The position numbers were made by a program, and so were the translations under genes. From contig NC_135719.1 in NCBI RefSeq assembly GCF_964656455.1, positions 77,223,562 through 77,287,561 of the forward strand: a stretch of DNA of 64,000 bases. The letters run 5' to 3'. Under the pieces are notes generated by a model. It was given only the letters and a program-made list of their open reading frames with translations. It was not told the DNA's origin and made no database searches. This DNA is from Halichoerus grypus (lineage: Eukaryota; Chordata; Mammalia; Carnivora; Phocidae). Below, in pieces: positions 36,901 through 48,139 of this stretch (within the stretch, counting starts at the first letter, position 1; each line of letters starts with the position of its first letter).

Positions 36901-38559
36901 ACACTTGCAAGCTTCTCAGTGGTTCTTAAGCACTCAGCATTTGATTTCAGATAGGAGAGCACTCCCTTCCCTTTCTCCCTGACAGTTCCCTCCAAATGAC
37001 TTATCTTCCTTTCATTGGCTTCATCATTTTATGACGGACTCTCATAGTGGATGCAGCATCCCACTTCAGGGTGTGCACAGATTAGCATCCTCTGAATTAT
37101 CTGCCTGTGGGACCTCTGCTGAAACTCTAAGACAGAGGGGGAATCCCATTTTAATGTCTTCACATAATTAAAGTGAGTTTCAGGTGTTTCTTTTGATTAT
37201 TTTCTTCAAGCCTGTCCTTATTGCTAGCTATTTCCTTTGACCTGGTCAGTCTGGATCTCCCAGAAAGAGTTCTGAGGAGGACCACCAATATTAGTTGTGG
37301 TTTGTTGGAGCCCTTCCCAGAGACTCTGGGCAGCGAGGGAAGGAGCCACAGATAGTAGGGGTGCCTGGCCCCAGCTCTTGTCCAATCCCACCTGCCGAGG
37401 GGCAGAAGGCAGACCTTCTGTCTGGCAGGACCCTTTTTTCCGCCCACTGAAGCACAGCGTAATGATGTTTGGAGACAGATGCTTCAGTGAGCAGTAAACA
37501 CTGATTTCTGGTTATGTAAATTTTTCATTGTACAGTTTTTGTGGCCATTAGAAGAAATGAGATGAAGATTTATAACCAAATTATTCTCTTTTTAATAAAT
37601 GAATATAAAAACAGAAATGGTGATTTTCCCTATGTGCTGTGTGGAACTCCACCTTTCTTGATTTGCTCTCTATCCAGAAGATGACAGCAGATGTTAAAAT
37701 GTAAGAGAAATTTTAAAACGAAACAGAACTGGCAAGACGGCTCATGAATAATTAAGTCCAGCTAGAAGACCTCGTAGGAAATGATTTACTTGTTCTTAGA
37801 ATCTGTACACCAGTGAGTAACAAAGAATACACTTGCTGTACGAGCTCCTGGGCATTCAGTTTCTCACAGAAAGGATGCTCAAGGAGAAGAGAGAGGCAAA
37901 AAAAAGAAAAAAGTCCCACACTCTTCTTTTGCTCAAAAAGATCTAGTTCTATCCCACAATTTCAGCATGTCAGTAACACAATCTGCTATGTTGCAGTTGA
38001 ATTGGGAACTTCTCAACCAATAATTTCAAGGCTTAGTCATTATTTCCTGAAGGTTCACTAAATTAGTAACATTGAAGGCTAATGACTCAATTTTGTTTTA
38101 ATGTCATTGTGCATATTCTTAATACACGTATATCTTGCCCCATTATGTAACATTTAATGTAGGACCATTCAGAAGGGACTATTGTGGTTCTAATTCTATA
38201 TCATTGTTTAGTACTTTAAAATGGGAAAGTGGGGGGTTTCATATGATTTCCATAATTAATTTTAAAACAGCATTTTGTTAAAATGCTGTTTGGATAAAGA
38301 ATTTGTATTGGGTAGAAAAAAAAAACCTTAATATCTCCCACTTGGAGAGAGTTTTATTTTCCGGTTTCATAATTAGGCCACTTCTGCAATCACAGTTACT
38401 CAGCCAACACTGAGCCTCTCTTGTAAGGTTGCCCTACCAGAACATTCGAGCGAAAGTAAGTGAGGCCTGGTGGAGAGCCTTGCTGTGAGAGCTTTGCTAG
38501 GTCATAACCCTTCCTCCACATACCTCATCTTCCCGCACCCACGTGCCCACTCCAGCCCC

Positions 38560-39215
38560 CTCCATCAGCGGTTCCTAACAATCCTTACTCCAAAACAAAA
38601 CTGGGATCTGTCTGTTGTTTTCCATCTTGTCCATCATCACATTGGTTCAGACTGTCCTCCTCTCCCACTGTGACTAGTTTGGTGTCAGGTGCCTCCAAAT
38701 ACCGGTTAATTGGTCTGCTTCTCTGTTAACATAGAGCAGCGAGAAGAATCTTGCATTTCTTCTCCTTAAAGTCTTTCCAAAGCTTCCCGCCTGGAATACA
38801 ATCTCCTCTTCTTGCCATGGCTCACAGACCCTACCTGATCTCACACTGCACACCCCCACCTCCTCTCCTGCCCCTTGGGCTCTCCACCCAAGCTCTTTCC
38901 TGCCTCGGGGCCTTGGCACATATTGTTCCTCTCTGCTTGGAATGCTCCTCTTCCAGATTTTAGACTCCTTAGCTCCTCTTTATCCCACAGGGTTAGCTCA
39001 CATCTCCTCCTCAGAGAGGCCTTCCTGCACTCCAATCTAAGAGCCACCCTCTTTCCAGAGTTATTCCACATTGCCCTCTTTGTTCCTTCCTCGATATCTC
39101 CCCATCAGTAATTATGACTGTTTTTCTAGTTGGATGCCTGCTCTGTGACTCCAGGGACACTGTAGTCTTTGTTCATTGCCGAGTCTTCCGTGCAGAGAAC
39201 AGCACGTCATACGGG
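38560..39215 (+). repeat. LINE-2 3' region
   Basis: The words ggccttggcacatattgttc, tctgcttggaatgctcctct and agaggccttcctgcactcca are the characteristic L2 3' ORF-end words in sense order, followed by an L2-type tail. 5' limit uncertain. Confidence 0.8.
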
Positions 39216-40423
39216 TTCAGTAACTCGTTGTTCAGCAGAGGGAGGAGGAGGGTGAGAGTGTTGAGAGCAGATGCTACGTGTATGTATTGATTTTTCCTGT
39301 GGGAAACGAGTGTTGCCCCTGCAAGGCTACATATCTTTTTGTGTTTTAATGACTTAAAACCATGGTCATATTTCCTCATCGGATTAATGTGGTTGCTGTT
39401 GATTTACAAAAGCTCTATTTCTTGTTACAAACCTGGGAGAATATGAAGTGTCATTTTGAAATGCTTCACTGTCGTCCTCTCTTCCTTGCAAGGGGAGCTT
39501 TGGGGTGTAACTATACCCGTAACCGAACCTATATATGTGAGGCTGAAATTCAGCCAGAATGCTGAATTCACATATTGAAAGACTTCAGTACACTGGAAAT
39601 TGGTGCCTGCCATTCCTGTGAACCCCCAGGTGTCTTTCCCCCTTCCTGGGAGGTCTCTCTGCAGGCACTGCTGGGGTGGACCAGAGTGTCAGGTCTGGAT
39701 GCCAGCAGGGTGGTGGTGCCCCTGGGAAAGGCACTAAAGGCACAGGCACCCCAGTGGGCAGACACTTGATGCCCATTTGGCTTCCTAAGGCTATGGCCAC
39801 ATGCTCACGCTTCTTCAGAGTCGCCCTCGTATGGCTGCTTTGGGGAACTGCAGCCTCTGCAGTGTTATCACTTCAAGTAATAGCACCTGGCATATATACC
39901 ATTTGTGTTTAATATGCTGGCATTTCTTCATCTTGTGCCTGCTTCTGAAGGTTACAATTTCCTATTTCCCCCAGAGAGTTATGCCACGTTTTCTTTAATT
40001 AATATGTGAGTAATGTCCCTCAAGTAGAAAGACTTGAAGTCCCCATGCTGTGCTTTCAGTATGATCTGTTTGGAGAATCGTATCATCATCACTGTTACCT
40101 TTTGAGTACTCTAGTAATAATATCTGCAATAATGACTTGTCTACTAGAGTAAGGAAAAACATGATTTTTAAAGTCTAGTGATATTTCTGTATAAGTTAAC
40201 TTTTAAGAACTTAGCTGACACGGGTCGACTGAGGATCCTGCACTGACCATTCTCTCTACTGCTTTATTGCGTACTTTCAGATGTTCGCTGTACTGAACCC
40301 GAATTCAGGCGCTTCCCAACAAAACAATTTGGGGGCGGGGGGCCTTATCTTGAATTTTTTACGTACTTGGGCTGGGATTTCTTTTTTTAACCTCTCTCTT
40401 CCTGGTCTCTCCAAATGTTACAG

Positions 40424-40640
40424 AGTGCGTTTCCTGATGGGTGGACGTCATGGAGAATTTAAGTTCCTGCCTCCCTCTGGCTATGCCCCTTGCTATGAAG
40501 CCTTACTTCCAAAAGAAAAGATGAGATTGGAGCCTGTGAAAGAATATAAACGTGACGCTGAAGGCGTTAGAGATCTGCTGGGTACCACCCAGTCCCTCTC
40601 CCAAGCCTCTTTCATCCCATACCCCATAGACACCAGTCAG
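40424..40640 (+). CDS. RYR3: RYR3 exon: SPRY1 end and linker, local residues 363-435
   Basis: 217 nt, phase 2 start (a completes Lys), phase 0 end (agt cag|gtaggt). Encodes [60 protein letters not shown] and [32 protein letters not shown] is the conserved SPRY1 C-terminus. The DTSQ end joins the V-LPPHLE start of the first RyR repeat. The frame stays open for only four codons into the intron. Acceptor tgttacag. Confidence 0.96.
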
Positions 40641-41139
40641 GTAGGTTCCTGCTGCCAGCAGGAGTAGATGAAGTGATAGGGCTAAATCCTTCGCTCTGTG
40701 TTGTCTCTGAACCATTCCTGTCGTCCATTCTGTATTATTGTCACGTCATGCGAACAACTGTCGTTCTTCGTGTTTCCACCATATGCGTAGATTGAGCTCT
40801 TTAAGGATTTCTCAGAGAACAAGTGATCACCTGCTACAGGCAAGACTCTGTGAGGTGCAGGCACAGATAGGCAGTACTCTCTGGGAATTCGCAACCACAC
40901 TGAAGAGGTAAAAAGCAAATGTATTATTATTTTTTTCAATCTGAGTGTAATGCAAAATGAACTGTAGCACAAATAAGTGCTGGAGACACCTGTTAGGCTA
41001 GAATATTTCTAGAAGTCTAGTTAGGATAGACTTCAACCAGAGCCTTTAATAAGCCTAAATGAGGAGGGGCATCCAGGGTTGAAGTAACAGGAATACGGTA
41101 AGTAAGGGTGTAGAAGTAGAAACACAAAGTACGGACAGG

Positions 41140-41725
41140 TGGATAACCACCCTATGATCCAGCAATCTCACTACTAGGTATTTACCCAAAGAATACAGAT
41201 ATACTAATTCAAAGGAATACACGCATCCCAATGTTTATAGCAGCATTATCTATGATAGCCGAATTATGGAAACAGCCCAAGTGTCCATCGATTGATGGAT
41301 AAAGAGGAGGTGGTGTGTGTGTGTAATGGAATATTACTCAGCCCTAAAGAAGAATGAAATCTTGCCATTTGCAACAACATGGATGGAGCTAGAGTGTATT
41401 ATGCTAAGCAAAATAAGTCAGAGAATGATAAATACCATATGATCTCACTCATATGTAGAATTTAAGAAACAAAACAAATGAGCAAAGGGGGAAGAAAAGA
41501 GAGGAAAACCAGGAAAAAGACTCTTAACTGTAGAGAACAAACTGATGGTGACCAGAAGGGAGGTAGGTGGGGGGATGGGGGAAACAGGTGATGGGGATGA
41601 AGAGTACACTTACCATGATGAGCACTGAGCAATGTATAGAATTGTTGAATCACTATATTGTACACCTGAAACTAATATAACACTGTTTGTTAACTAACTG
41701 GAATTTAAATAAAAACTTAAAAAAA
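41140..41725 (+). mobile_element. LINE-1 ORF2 end plus 3' UTR (L1MA-like), sense
   Basis: Starts within the ORF2 C-terminus (gatccagcaatctcactact; later gaatattactcagccctaaa), passes a G-rich UTR and ends tgtacacctgaaactaatat ... aaaaacttaaaaaaa. Flanks acggacag / agggacag near 41131 and 41729 suggest a degraded duplication. Confidence 0.85.
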
Positions 41726-42891
41726 GGTAGGGACAGATCATAATAAAATATTCTCCTGTGACTGGATGCTCAGAGGAGAGGGGGTATGTAGGAGAAGAGC
41801 TGGAAATAAAACTGAAAGAAATGAAGAAATGGGATAGTACATATGAGGGGAAAGTGCTGATAAAGGGACATTTCTTTCCCTTTCCAGGGTCTCTATTTTG
41901 GAAGAGACACACTCACATGCTTATGACAAGGGACATAAACAACAGTTTCCAGTATTTCCTCCACACCAGTGCTATTCGAGTCACTATTCTAAACATTAGA
42001 GAAAATCATTGACAAGGAGACTTGTCTCTGAAGCACATCGGGTTAATAGTTTGTAGGAATATAGCTCTCTTGACCTATAGAAAGTCTCCAGCATGTTTCT
42101 TCCCCATAATATTCACGTGACCCTATTACATTCAGCTATGTGTGCATGTTCCTGAATTTGCTTCGTACCTTCCTCAGCTCATTATTGTGAACTTGCTTAG
42201 AATGGAAAGAGCAGCATTTCCCTGCCTGCCTCACAGAGCCTGGTGTAGCACCTTGAAAGTAGTTGGCATTAAGAAGGTTGACAGGAAACTGGGGAGGAGT
42301 TGGTGAGCCAAAGATGATCCTGGGAATTGGATCCTCTGGTTCCCGTGTATCCTACACACGAAGCTGGAGGCCCAAAGAACTAAACTAGCTTTCGCATGGA
42401 CACAAGGCTCCAGCACACAAGTGAGGGGAGAGCATGAGCATGATACCTACTTCTCTGCACCAATCCTCACTGAATCATCAGAAATGAGTGTTAGGAAAGG
42501 CCTCCTGGAAGAAGTGGGCCTCAAAAGAATGAGGGGAAGTTTTGATGAGGGAGGAAAGGAGGGCTTGACCAAAGAGTGGGAAGAACGTCTACACATGCAG
42601 AACTGAAGATTTGAAAATCGAAGATCACAGATAAATCAGCAAGCCAGGTCCAGACCCATAGTTGAATCTGTATGGACCCTGGAACTAGGGAGATGTTCCC
42701 AGGGAATCAAATAATAGGCAAGTTCTTGTCAGAAAGGTGCAATTTATTATCTTGAATGAGGCCTAATTTTTTAGGATCTACCATTCTGTGAAATTATCAA
42801 AGGAGAAGTTACATATGTAGAGAGTCAACTCCATCCTCCCTGGGGCATAGTAACCAGTTTGCGGGTGAAGTACTGCTGACTGGAGCCCTGT

Positions 42892-42914
42892 CCTGGGTAC
42901 TGCCAGTACCCAGG
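42892..42914. other. Short perfect hairpin
   Basis: cctgggtac (42892-42900), loop tgcca, gtacccagg (42906-42914). Nine paired bases in a GC-rich patch. No terminator or RNA-gene context; recorded as structure only. Confidence 0.5.
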
Positions 42915-43299
42915 GCTTGAAGCGCCCCAGCCCCTGGCTGAGCGCTGGGAAGAAGGAGCCCAGCTCCGGGCAGCCCAGCCCTAGACACCGTAAGGCAGTT
43001 AGCAAGCCAGTGTTACTCTGCCCCAGGTAGTCACCAATTGAGGTCACTGAAATTATGATTTAGGGTTCTTTGTGGTGGCCTTTTTCCACATTTTCTCCTT
43101 TTATTGAAGCATGTGGTTCCTCCCACATGCAAATCCCCTTTCATTCTGTGATCACCTAAGGAGCACTTAGTTTAAAAATTATCTTGGTTTACCAATAAGA
43201 CCCAAATATAGTTGTAATTTGTTCGCTAATAATTTTCCCCATTTTACTCTTTATTGAAACGTCATGCCATTTATTAACTTTGACTCTTTGATGATTAGA

Positions 43300-43556
43300 T
43301 TTTTTTTTTTAATTTTTTTTATTGTTATGTTAATCCCCATACATTACATCATTAGTTTTAGATATAGTGTTCCATGATTCATTGTTTGTGCATAACACCC
43401 AGTGCTCCATGCAGAACGTGCCCTCCTCAATACCCATCACCAGGCTAACCCATCCTCCCAACCCCCTCCCCTCTAGAACCCTCAGTTTGTTTTCCAGAGT
43501 CCATTGTCTCTCATGGTTCTTCTCCCCCTCCAATTTCCCCCCCTTCATTCTTAAGT
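43300..43556 (-). mobile_element. LINE-1 3' UTR piece, antisense
   Basis: gtgttccatgattcattgtt and cacccagtgctccatgcaga repeat, with substitutions, the terminal UTR segment found in the L1 at 31305-31520. A T-rich run at 43300-43320 is the poly-A end read in antisense. Confidence 0.85.
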
Positions 43557-43745
43557 TGATTTTTTTAAATGTCTTTCATTGAAAGGCAGATAGTGACTGT
43601 ACACATAGGTTAAATATGTTATTGCTGTTTTTCTCCATGATCTTCTCTTCCAGTCCCATCCATGTTGATGTAGAAGTTGGTATTCATCTTTTCTGATGGC
43701 TGAGTAATATTCCATTGTATATATGGACCACATCTTTATCTATTC
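43557..43745 (-). mobile_element. LINE-1 ORF2 terminal fragment, antisense
   Basis: The passage gagtaatattccattgtata and ggaccacatctttatctatt corresponds to the ORF2 C-terminal coding text (WSIYTMEYYSAIRKDE on the - strand). It abuts the UTR piece without the expected intermediate sequence. Confidence 0.75.
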
Positions 43746-43785
43746 ATCTCCCATTTCTTAAAAGTTGCCAAGGGATAAACATGAG

Positions 43786-43808
43786 AATAATAATTATTAT
43801 TATTATTG
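43786..43808. repeat. (ATT)n microsatellite
   Basis: About seven ATT units (aataataattattattattattg) following the L1 fragment. Confidence 0.8.
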
Positions 43809-44221
43809 CAGTCACAGTAGTACTAAATTTTTAAAAATCGGAGGAAGGAAAGGAGGAACAACTTGGGCCCCCAGGGTGTGACCTCTATGGAGAGATACAA
43901 GCAAAGTGCCAGGAAAACTCAGAGAAACTCTCCCTGAAGGTAATTGGGGAAGACTTCCCAAAGGGAAGTTGAGCTAAATTTAGAAGGATGGCTACTAAGG
44001 GTGTTTGGATTAAAATCAGAGCTGGACAGCAGTTAAAGCAGTGAAAACAGATCTTACTTAGGAGCTAAGTAAATAGGGGAAAAGGAACTCCAGTGTAGAG
44101 CCAGGCTTGGTTCTGAGTACAATAAGAACAAGTGGGGATTTAGAGCCAAGGAGAGCAAGTTGGGGAGGTGGGGAGAGTCAGTGGAAGGGAAATTACTAAG
44201 AGAAACCTCAGGGGTTGGGAT

Positions 44222-44503
44222 GGATTCTTGCTAAATTGATCTCACAGGATTCTATCTGAAGGCAGGACAGAGCGATCTGATATCACCTGGGGGATGGTGA
44301 GGGGAGGAGGAAATTTGATCAGACACAGAGGTGGGGGGAGGGGTGATTAGCTATCAAGGGAGGTGGATTCTCGCCAAACTGATTTAGCAGGATCCTTTCG
44401 ACAACTGGGGTCTTGAGAACAAGGCCCAAAAATAGAGCCTAGCTGGAAAACTAGGGTTCCCATCTAGACTAGAAAACTAGGATTCTAGAGGTTCCCATCT
44501 AGA
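44222..44503 (+). repeat. Local duplications in purine-rich intron
   Basis: ggattcttgctaaattgatc at 44222 and ggattctcgccaaactgatt at 44367 begin similar blocks of about 38 nt. A second pair, ggttcccatctaga, occurs at 44455-44468 and 44489-44502. These are diverged short duplications of unknown origin. Confidence 0.55.
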
Positions 44504-44561
44504 GCCTGGTCTAGGAGAGTGTCCTTGTGTGTGTCCTTGTCATCTGCTATGCATAGAGGGG

Positions 44562-44579
44562 TGTGTGTGTGTGTGTGTA
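44562..44579. repeat. (GT)n microsatellite
   Basis: Nine consecutive GT units. Confidence 0.85.
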
Positions 44580-45618
44580 CATATTACGTGTGTTGTGGGG
44601 GGATTAATAAGGGTGAAGTTTGTAAGTGCAAGGACACAGAACTGTGAAACAGTGTGACCTTTGGTGAGAATTTCAAGAAGTTTGGCGGGAATGTGTTGGG
44701 GAGGACCACAGTGGAAGAACTGAAGGAGGACGTTGTATACTTGGTTAACAAACACATCTAGTTTGTGTCTCAGGAGTTCAAGGAACACTTGGAGACACCC
44801 AAGAGGCGAGTGCTGTGATGTGCTTTTGTTGTTGTAGACTCATCACTCTGGCCACAGTGTGGAGGGTAGATGGGTGGGCAGTTGAGGAGACCAACTGTGA
44901 GGCTCTTACAATGGTCCAAGGAGAAAAGGTTTAGTAGATTAGAGGAGGGGGGCCTTCAGAAAGATGCTTCAAAAATGAACATGATCAATTGTGTGACTGA
45001 TTTGATGGCAGTGTGGGAGAGGGCAAGTCATGCCGAGAGGGAAGACACTAGGATTGATTTCCAGGCTTGAAGCAATGGTGGGCCATTCAACAAAAAGAGA
45101 GAAGAAAAACAGGAAGAGAAAAGGTTTTGAAGGAAAGACATGAATTCAGTTTTGAATAGCATGTTGGGTTTACTTTGGTGGGAAAATCTTGTGGACAGTT
45201 GGAACTGTAGGTCTGAACTTCGGGAGAGACCATGGCTAGAGACATACAGACTTGAGAGTGACCGTCTATGGCTAGGTGAGATCTCCCAAGGAGAGAGTAT
45301 GGACAGAGGGGAGGGGAGGCCCAGGGAAGCATTCACATGGGAAGAATATAGAACACAAATATCTACAAGGAAGACTGAGAAAGGATGGGCAAAGAGGAAG
45401 CCCAGAGAGGAAGGAATCTCTGGAAGCATCTGGGTTAAAAAGGGTGGGTTGCAATAGTATAGTCCTTCTGGGGAAAAAGGAACCTCTGGGAGCAGCCTCT
45501 GCTGGGATACGTGTAGTGAATTCAACTGTGGCACCTTATCCACATACATTTTTATGATAGGTTTCAATATGTTTAGTTCTTGTACTGTTGACTTCACACT
45601 TGTTCCTTTTCCTTTTAG

Positions 45619-45723
45619 GTTGTTTTGCCCCCTCACCTAGAAAAGATCCGAGACAGACTGGCTGAAAACATTCACGAGCTTTGGGGAATGAATAAAATAG
45701 AGCTTGGCTGGACTTTTGGCAAG
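45619..45723 (+). CDS. RYR3: RYR3 exon: RyR repeat R1 first half, local residues 436-470
   Basis: 105 nt, phase 0 at both ends. Encodes [20 protein letters not shown] and [27 protein letters not shown]-(F/Y)G is the signature of the RyR domain (Pfam RyR), a helical pair that projects from the corner of the cytoplasmic assembly. The donor aag|gtctgt is weaker than the other donors in the gene. Acceptor ttccttttag with a strong pyrimidine tract. Confidence 0.96.
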
Positions 45724-46419
45724 GTCTGTGTTCCAGTGGCCAGGCTGGGGCAGAGGGCTGGATGGCCTTGTTACCTGGGAGGGTTCTTGAAAGACTCGAA
45801 TGAGGGAGGGAACCACATGAGCCAAAACTCATTCCTTCTTACTGCCCCCTGTGTAGCTGATGCTCTAAGCCTTGCTCAGTTGTCTGTCTGAGTGCAGTCA
45901 AGGGTGCTGGGGAGGCCAGCTCTGCACCGACAGAAGTGGGGGTTTACCTCCCTTCTTACTCGGAAAGGGTTTCCTCTATTAGGGGAATATTGAGCACAGT
46001 CATTTCCCAGGACCTCCTTCAGAACTTTCATTATTCCTTTCCCCTTCAGAAAAAGCTGTCCTCTTCTGCATGAGAGGCAAAAAAAAAAAAGGCTGATTCA
46101 TTGTTTTGGATCAGAATTTGTTTGATATGGTTTTCAGATGATCGCTAAGATTAATAGACACTCAGAGGAGGTTACAGAATCTCTTGCACTAGAAAGCATT
46201 TTTCAAAGAGGATGTTAATTGACTTTGTTCTGTGATTTGTGTAAGGTCATGTCTGAAGGCACAAGGATAAGTGAGTTGTGGAGCTTCCTATGACCCTGAC
46301 ACCCTCAAATTACGCACATTCCAGCTTCGTTACTGAAAGGGTCCCTGCGCTCTAACACTTACATATTGATAAAGCTACCATAAAGGATTCACCTTCTATA
46401 TGACCACCTCTCTGCTGTA

Positions 46420-46640
46420 TGCTTTTATAACACCACAGACCTCTCCTTGGGAGAACTACTCACAATTGCAATAATATATATATTTCTATGATTATTTTAT
46501 TACTGCTCTCTACCCCATTAGACTATATTCTTTATGGGCCTGGGGCTATCCCGGCTCACCATTGAACTCCTAATGTCTAACTCAGTACCTACCACGTAGG
46601 AGACACTTGACAAAGGTTTGCTGAATGAATGCATTAATTA
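46420..46640 (+). repeat. LINE-2 3' end
   Basis: ttagactatattctttatgg, then gacacttgacaaaggtttgc and a tgaatgaatgcattaa end, the usual L2 terminal sequence. Confidence 0.7.
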
Positions 46641-46649
46641 ATGTCTAGA

Positions 46650-46983
46650 TCTGTACTGTCCAATATAAGAGTCATGAGCCACAAGCGACTGTGGAGCACT
46701 TGAAATGTGACTAGTCTGAATTGAAATGCCCTATAATTCTAAAATGCACTGGATTTTGAAGACTTGCTATGAAAAATTAATATAGAATGTCTGAAATGAT
46801 TTCTTAGACTAAATGGCTTGTTAAAATGATAATATTTTTAGATATTGGGTTAAATGAAATATATCATTAAGGTGAACTTCACCTGTTTATCTTTGCTCTT
46901 CTCATGTGGCTATTCGAAAATTTGAAATTACAAATGTGGTTCACATTTGTGGCTGACTTTATATTTCTGTTGGACAGTGCTGT
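46650..46983 (+). mobile_element. Old non-autonomous DNA transposon
   Basis: Left end ctgtactgtccaata and right end tgttggacagtgctg form imperfect inverted repeats. The interior gagcacttgaaatgtgacta is a familiar mammalian hAT-type interspersed repeat. Family name not assigned. Confidence 0.65.
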
Positions 46984-47152
46984 CTATTGGACAGATTCTA
47001 TAGTCCTTTATGTTCTGAGAATGCTACGGTGCAGGGGGCATTTTGGTTCCATGAATTTGGGACTGGCAGAAACATGGCTACCATGTATAAAATTGTTTCT
47101 CTGCGAGAATATGTTCTGAATGCAGACACTTGAATAGAAACAAATCCACAGG

Positions 47153-47470
47153 ATCGTATGTTTTCACTCACATGTGGAATATAAGAAACAGCTCAGAGAA
47201 TCATAGGGGAAGGGAGGGAAAACTGAATGGGAAGAAATCAGAGAGGGAGACAAACCATGAGAGACTCTTGACTCTGGGAAACAAACTGAGGGTTGCGGAA
47301 AGGGAGATGGGTGGGGGGATGGGGTAATGGGGGGTTGGGTATTGAGGGCACGTGATATGATAAGCACCGGGGTTATATGCAACTGATGAATCATTGAACA
47401 CTACATCTGAAAATAATGATGTACCATATATTGGCTAATTGAATTTAAATAAAAAAATTTTAAAAAAATA
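47153..47470 (+). mobile_element. LINE-1 3' end, sense
   Basis: cactcacatgtggaatataa, gactctgggaaacaaactga, a G-rich UTR and a gaatttaaataaaaaaattt tail. Flanks aaatccacagga / aacatccacaga look like a degraded target-site duplication. 5'-truncated to the 3' UTR. Confidence 0.85.
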
Positions 47471-47685
47471 AACATCCACAGAGCACAAACCACTGGCAAC
47501 TTCAGGGACTGTGTGTATCATTGACTAGAGAGGAGATTGTCTATTTGACTATCAGCAAATAACTGTCTTTGTTTTGCCTGATACGGATTGCCTGGGCCAT
47601 CTTTCAAAGCATGTCCTTTTCTGTTTTCCAGGGCAGTGCCTATTGTCAAAACTCAAATTGTATTTTTCCTTATGTTGTCACCTAG

Positions 47686-47789
47686 ATACGGGACGACAAT
47701 AAAAGACAACACCCCTGTCTCGTGGAGTTTTCAAAGCTGCCTGAAACTGAGAAGAATTATAACCTACAAATGTCAACTGAAACCTTAAA
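47686..47789 (+). CDS. RYR3: RYR3 exon: RyR repeat R1 second half, local residues 471-504
   Basis: 104 nt, phase 0 start, phase 2 end (tta aa|gtaagt). Encodes [20 protein letters not shown] then [14 protein letters not shown]. It continues directly from WTFGK as in other RyRs (RDDNKR-HPCLV-F--LPE-E-NYNLQMS-ETLK). Confidence 0.96.
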
Positions 47790-48055
47790 GTAAGTGTTTA
47801 ATTGAATTGAATGTGGACTAAACCGTGAGCAGGTGATTTAATGCCTTACAACCATATTGCGAAGGTATGTCTCTTGCCTTGAAAACATGATGCATTCTGG
47901 TAAACGAGCGGAAATGGTGATTATTCATGCCACAGGAGGATTTAGCATAGTAAGGAACACATCCACCATTGTTACGGATCAGCTCCGATGCAGCTGAGGG
48001 TTCTTGCCGCCCTGCATCAAGCAGACCCTTGTCCTCTCCCTCTGTGACATTACAG
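47790..48055 (+). other. RYR3: Intron, 266 nt (shortest)
   Basis: Phase 2 intron, gtaagt ... tgacattacag. No repeat recognised. Confidence 0.9.
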
Positions 48056-48139
48056 AACCCTCCTGGCCCTGGGCTGCCACATTGCTCATGTGAATCCAGC
48101 TGCTGAGGAGGATCTCAAGAAGGTCAAATTGCCCAAAAA
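48056..48139 (+). CDS. RYR3: RYR3 exon: linker between R1 and R2, local residues 505-532
   Basis: 84 nt, phase 2 at both ends (a completes Lys; aa left for Asn). Encodes TLLALGCHIAHVNPAAEEDL and KKVKLPK. The 'TLLALGCH' helix is highly conserved and closes R1. The AHVNPAAEED stretch is the variable linker and is RYR3-like. Confidence 0.95.

Larger units (their letters stand above)
28169..40423 (+). other. RYR3: Intron, 12.3 kb (largest in the window)
   Basis: Phase 2 intron. Holds an old LINE relic (about 28420-30010) split by a CanSINE, a truncated L1 with target-site duplications (31305-32554), CanSINEs at 33477-33687 and 35603-35810, a GC-rich TATA-bearing segment (36229-36900) and an L2 (about 38560-39215). 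Nothing nameable in 30020-31290, 33700-35580, 37000-38500 or 39250-40420. Confidence 0.85.
40641..45618 (+). other. RYR3: Intron, 4.98 kb
   Basis: Phase 0 intron with a sense L1 3' end (41140-41725), antisense L1 pieces (43300-43745), a TTA microsatellite, and purine-rich sequence with short local duplications (44222-44503). The stretches 41750-43250 and 44600-45600 give no nameable feature beyond a 9-bp hairpin at 42892-42914. Confidence 0.85.
45724..47685 (+). other. RYR3: Intron, 1.96 kb
   Basis: Phase 0 intron. Contains an L2 tail (about 46420-46640), an old DNA-transposon-like element (46650-46983) and an L1 3' end (47153-47470). Acceptor gtcacctag. Confidence 0.85.

Noticed and set aside
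42892..42914. MicroRNA precursor
   Set aside because: Nine-pair stem with a 5-nt loop and no extended pairing outside it; too short for a pre-miRNA.
45028..45636. 202-codon antisense open frame
   Set aside because: Lies over purine-rich intron (pyrimidine-rich on the - strand) giving Ser/Leu/Pro low complexity; no start context or homologue, and it runs over the RYR3 acceptor.
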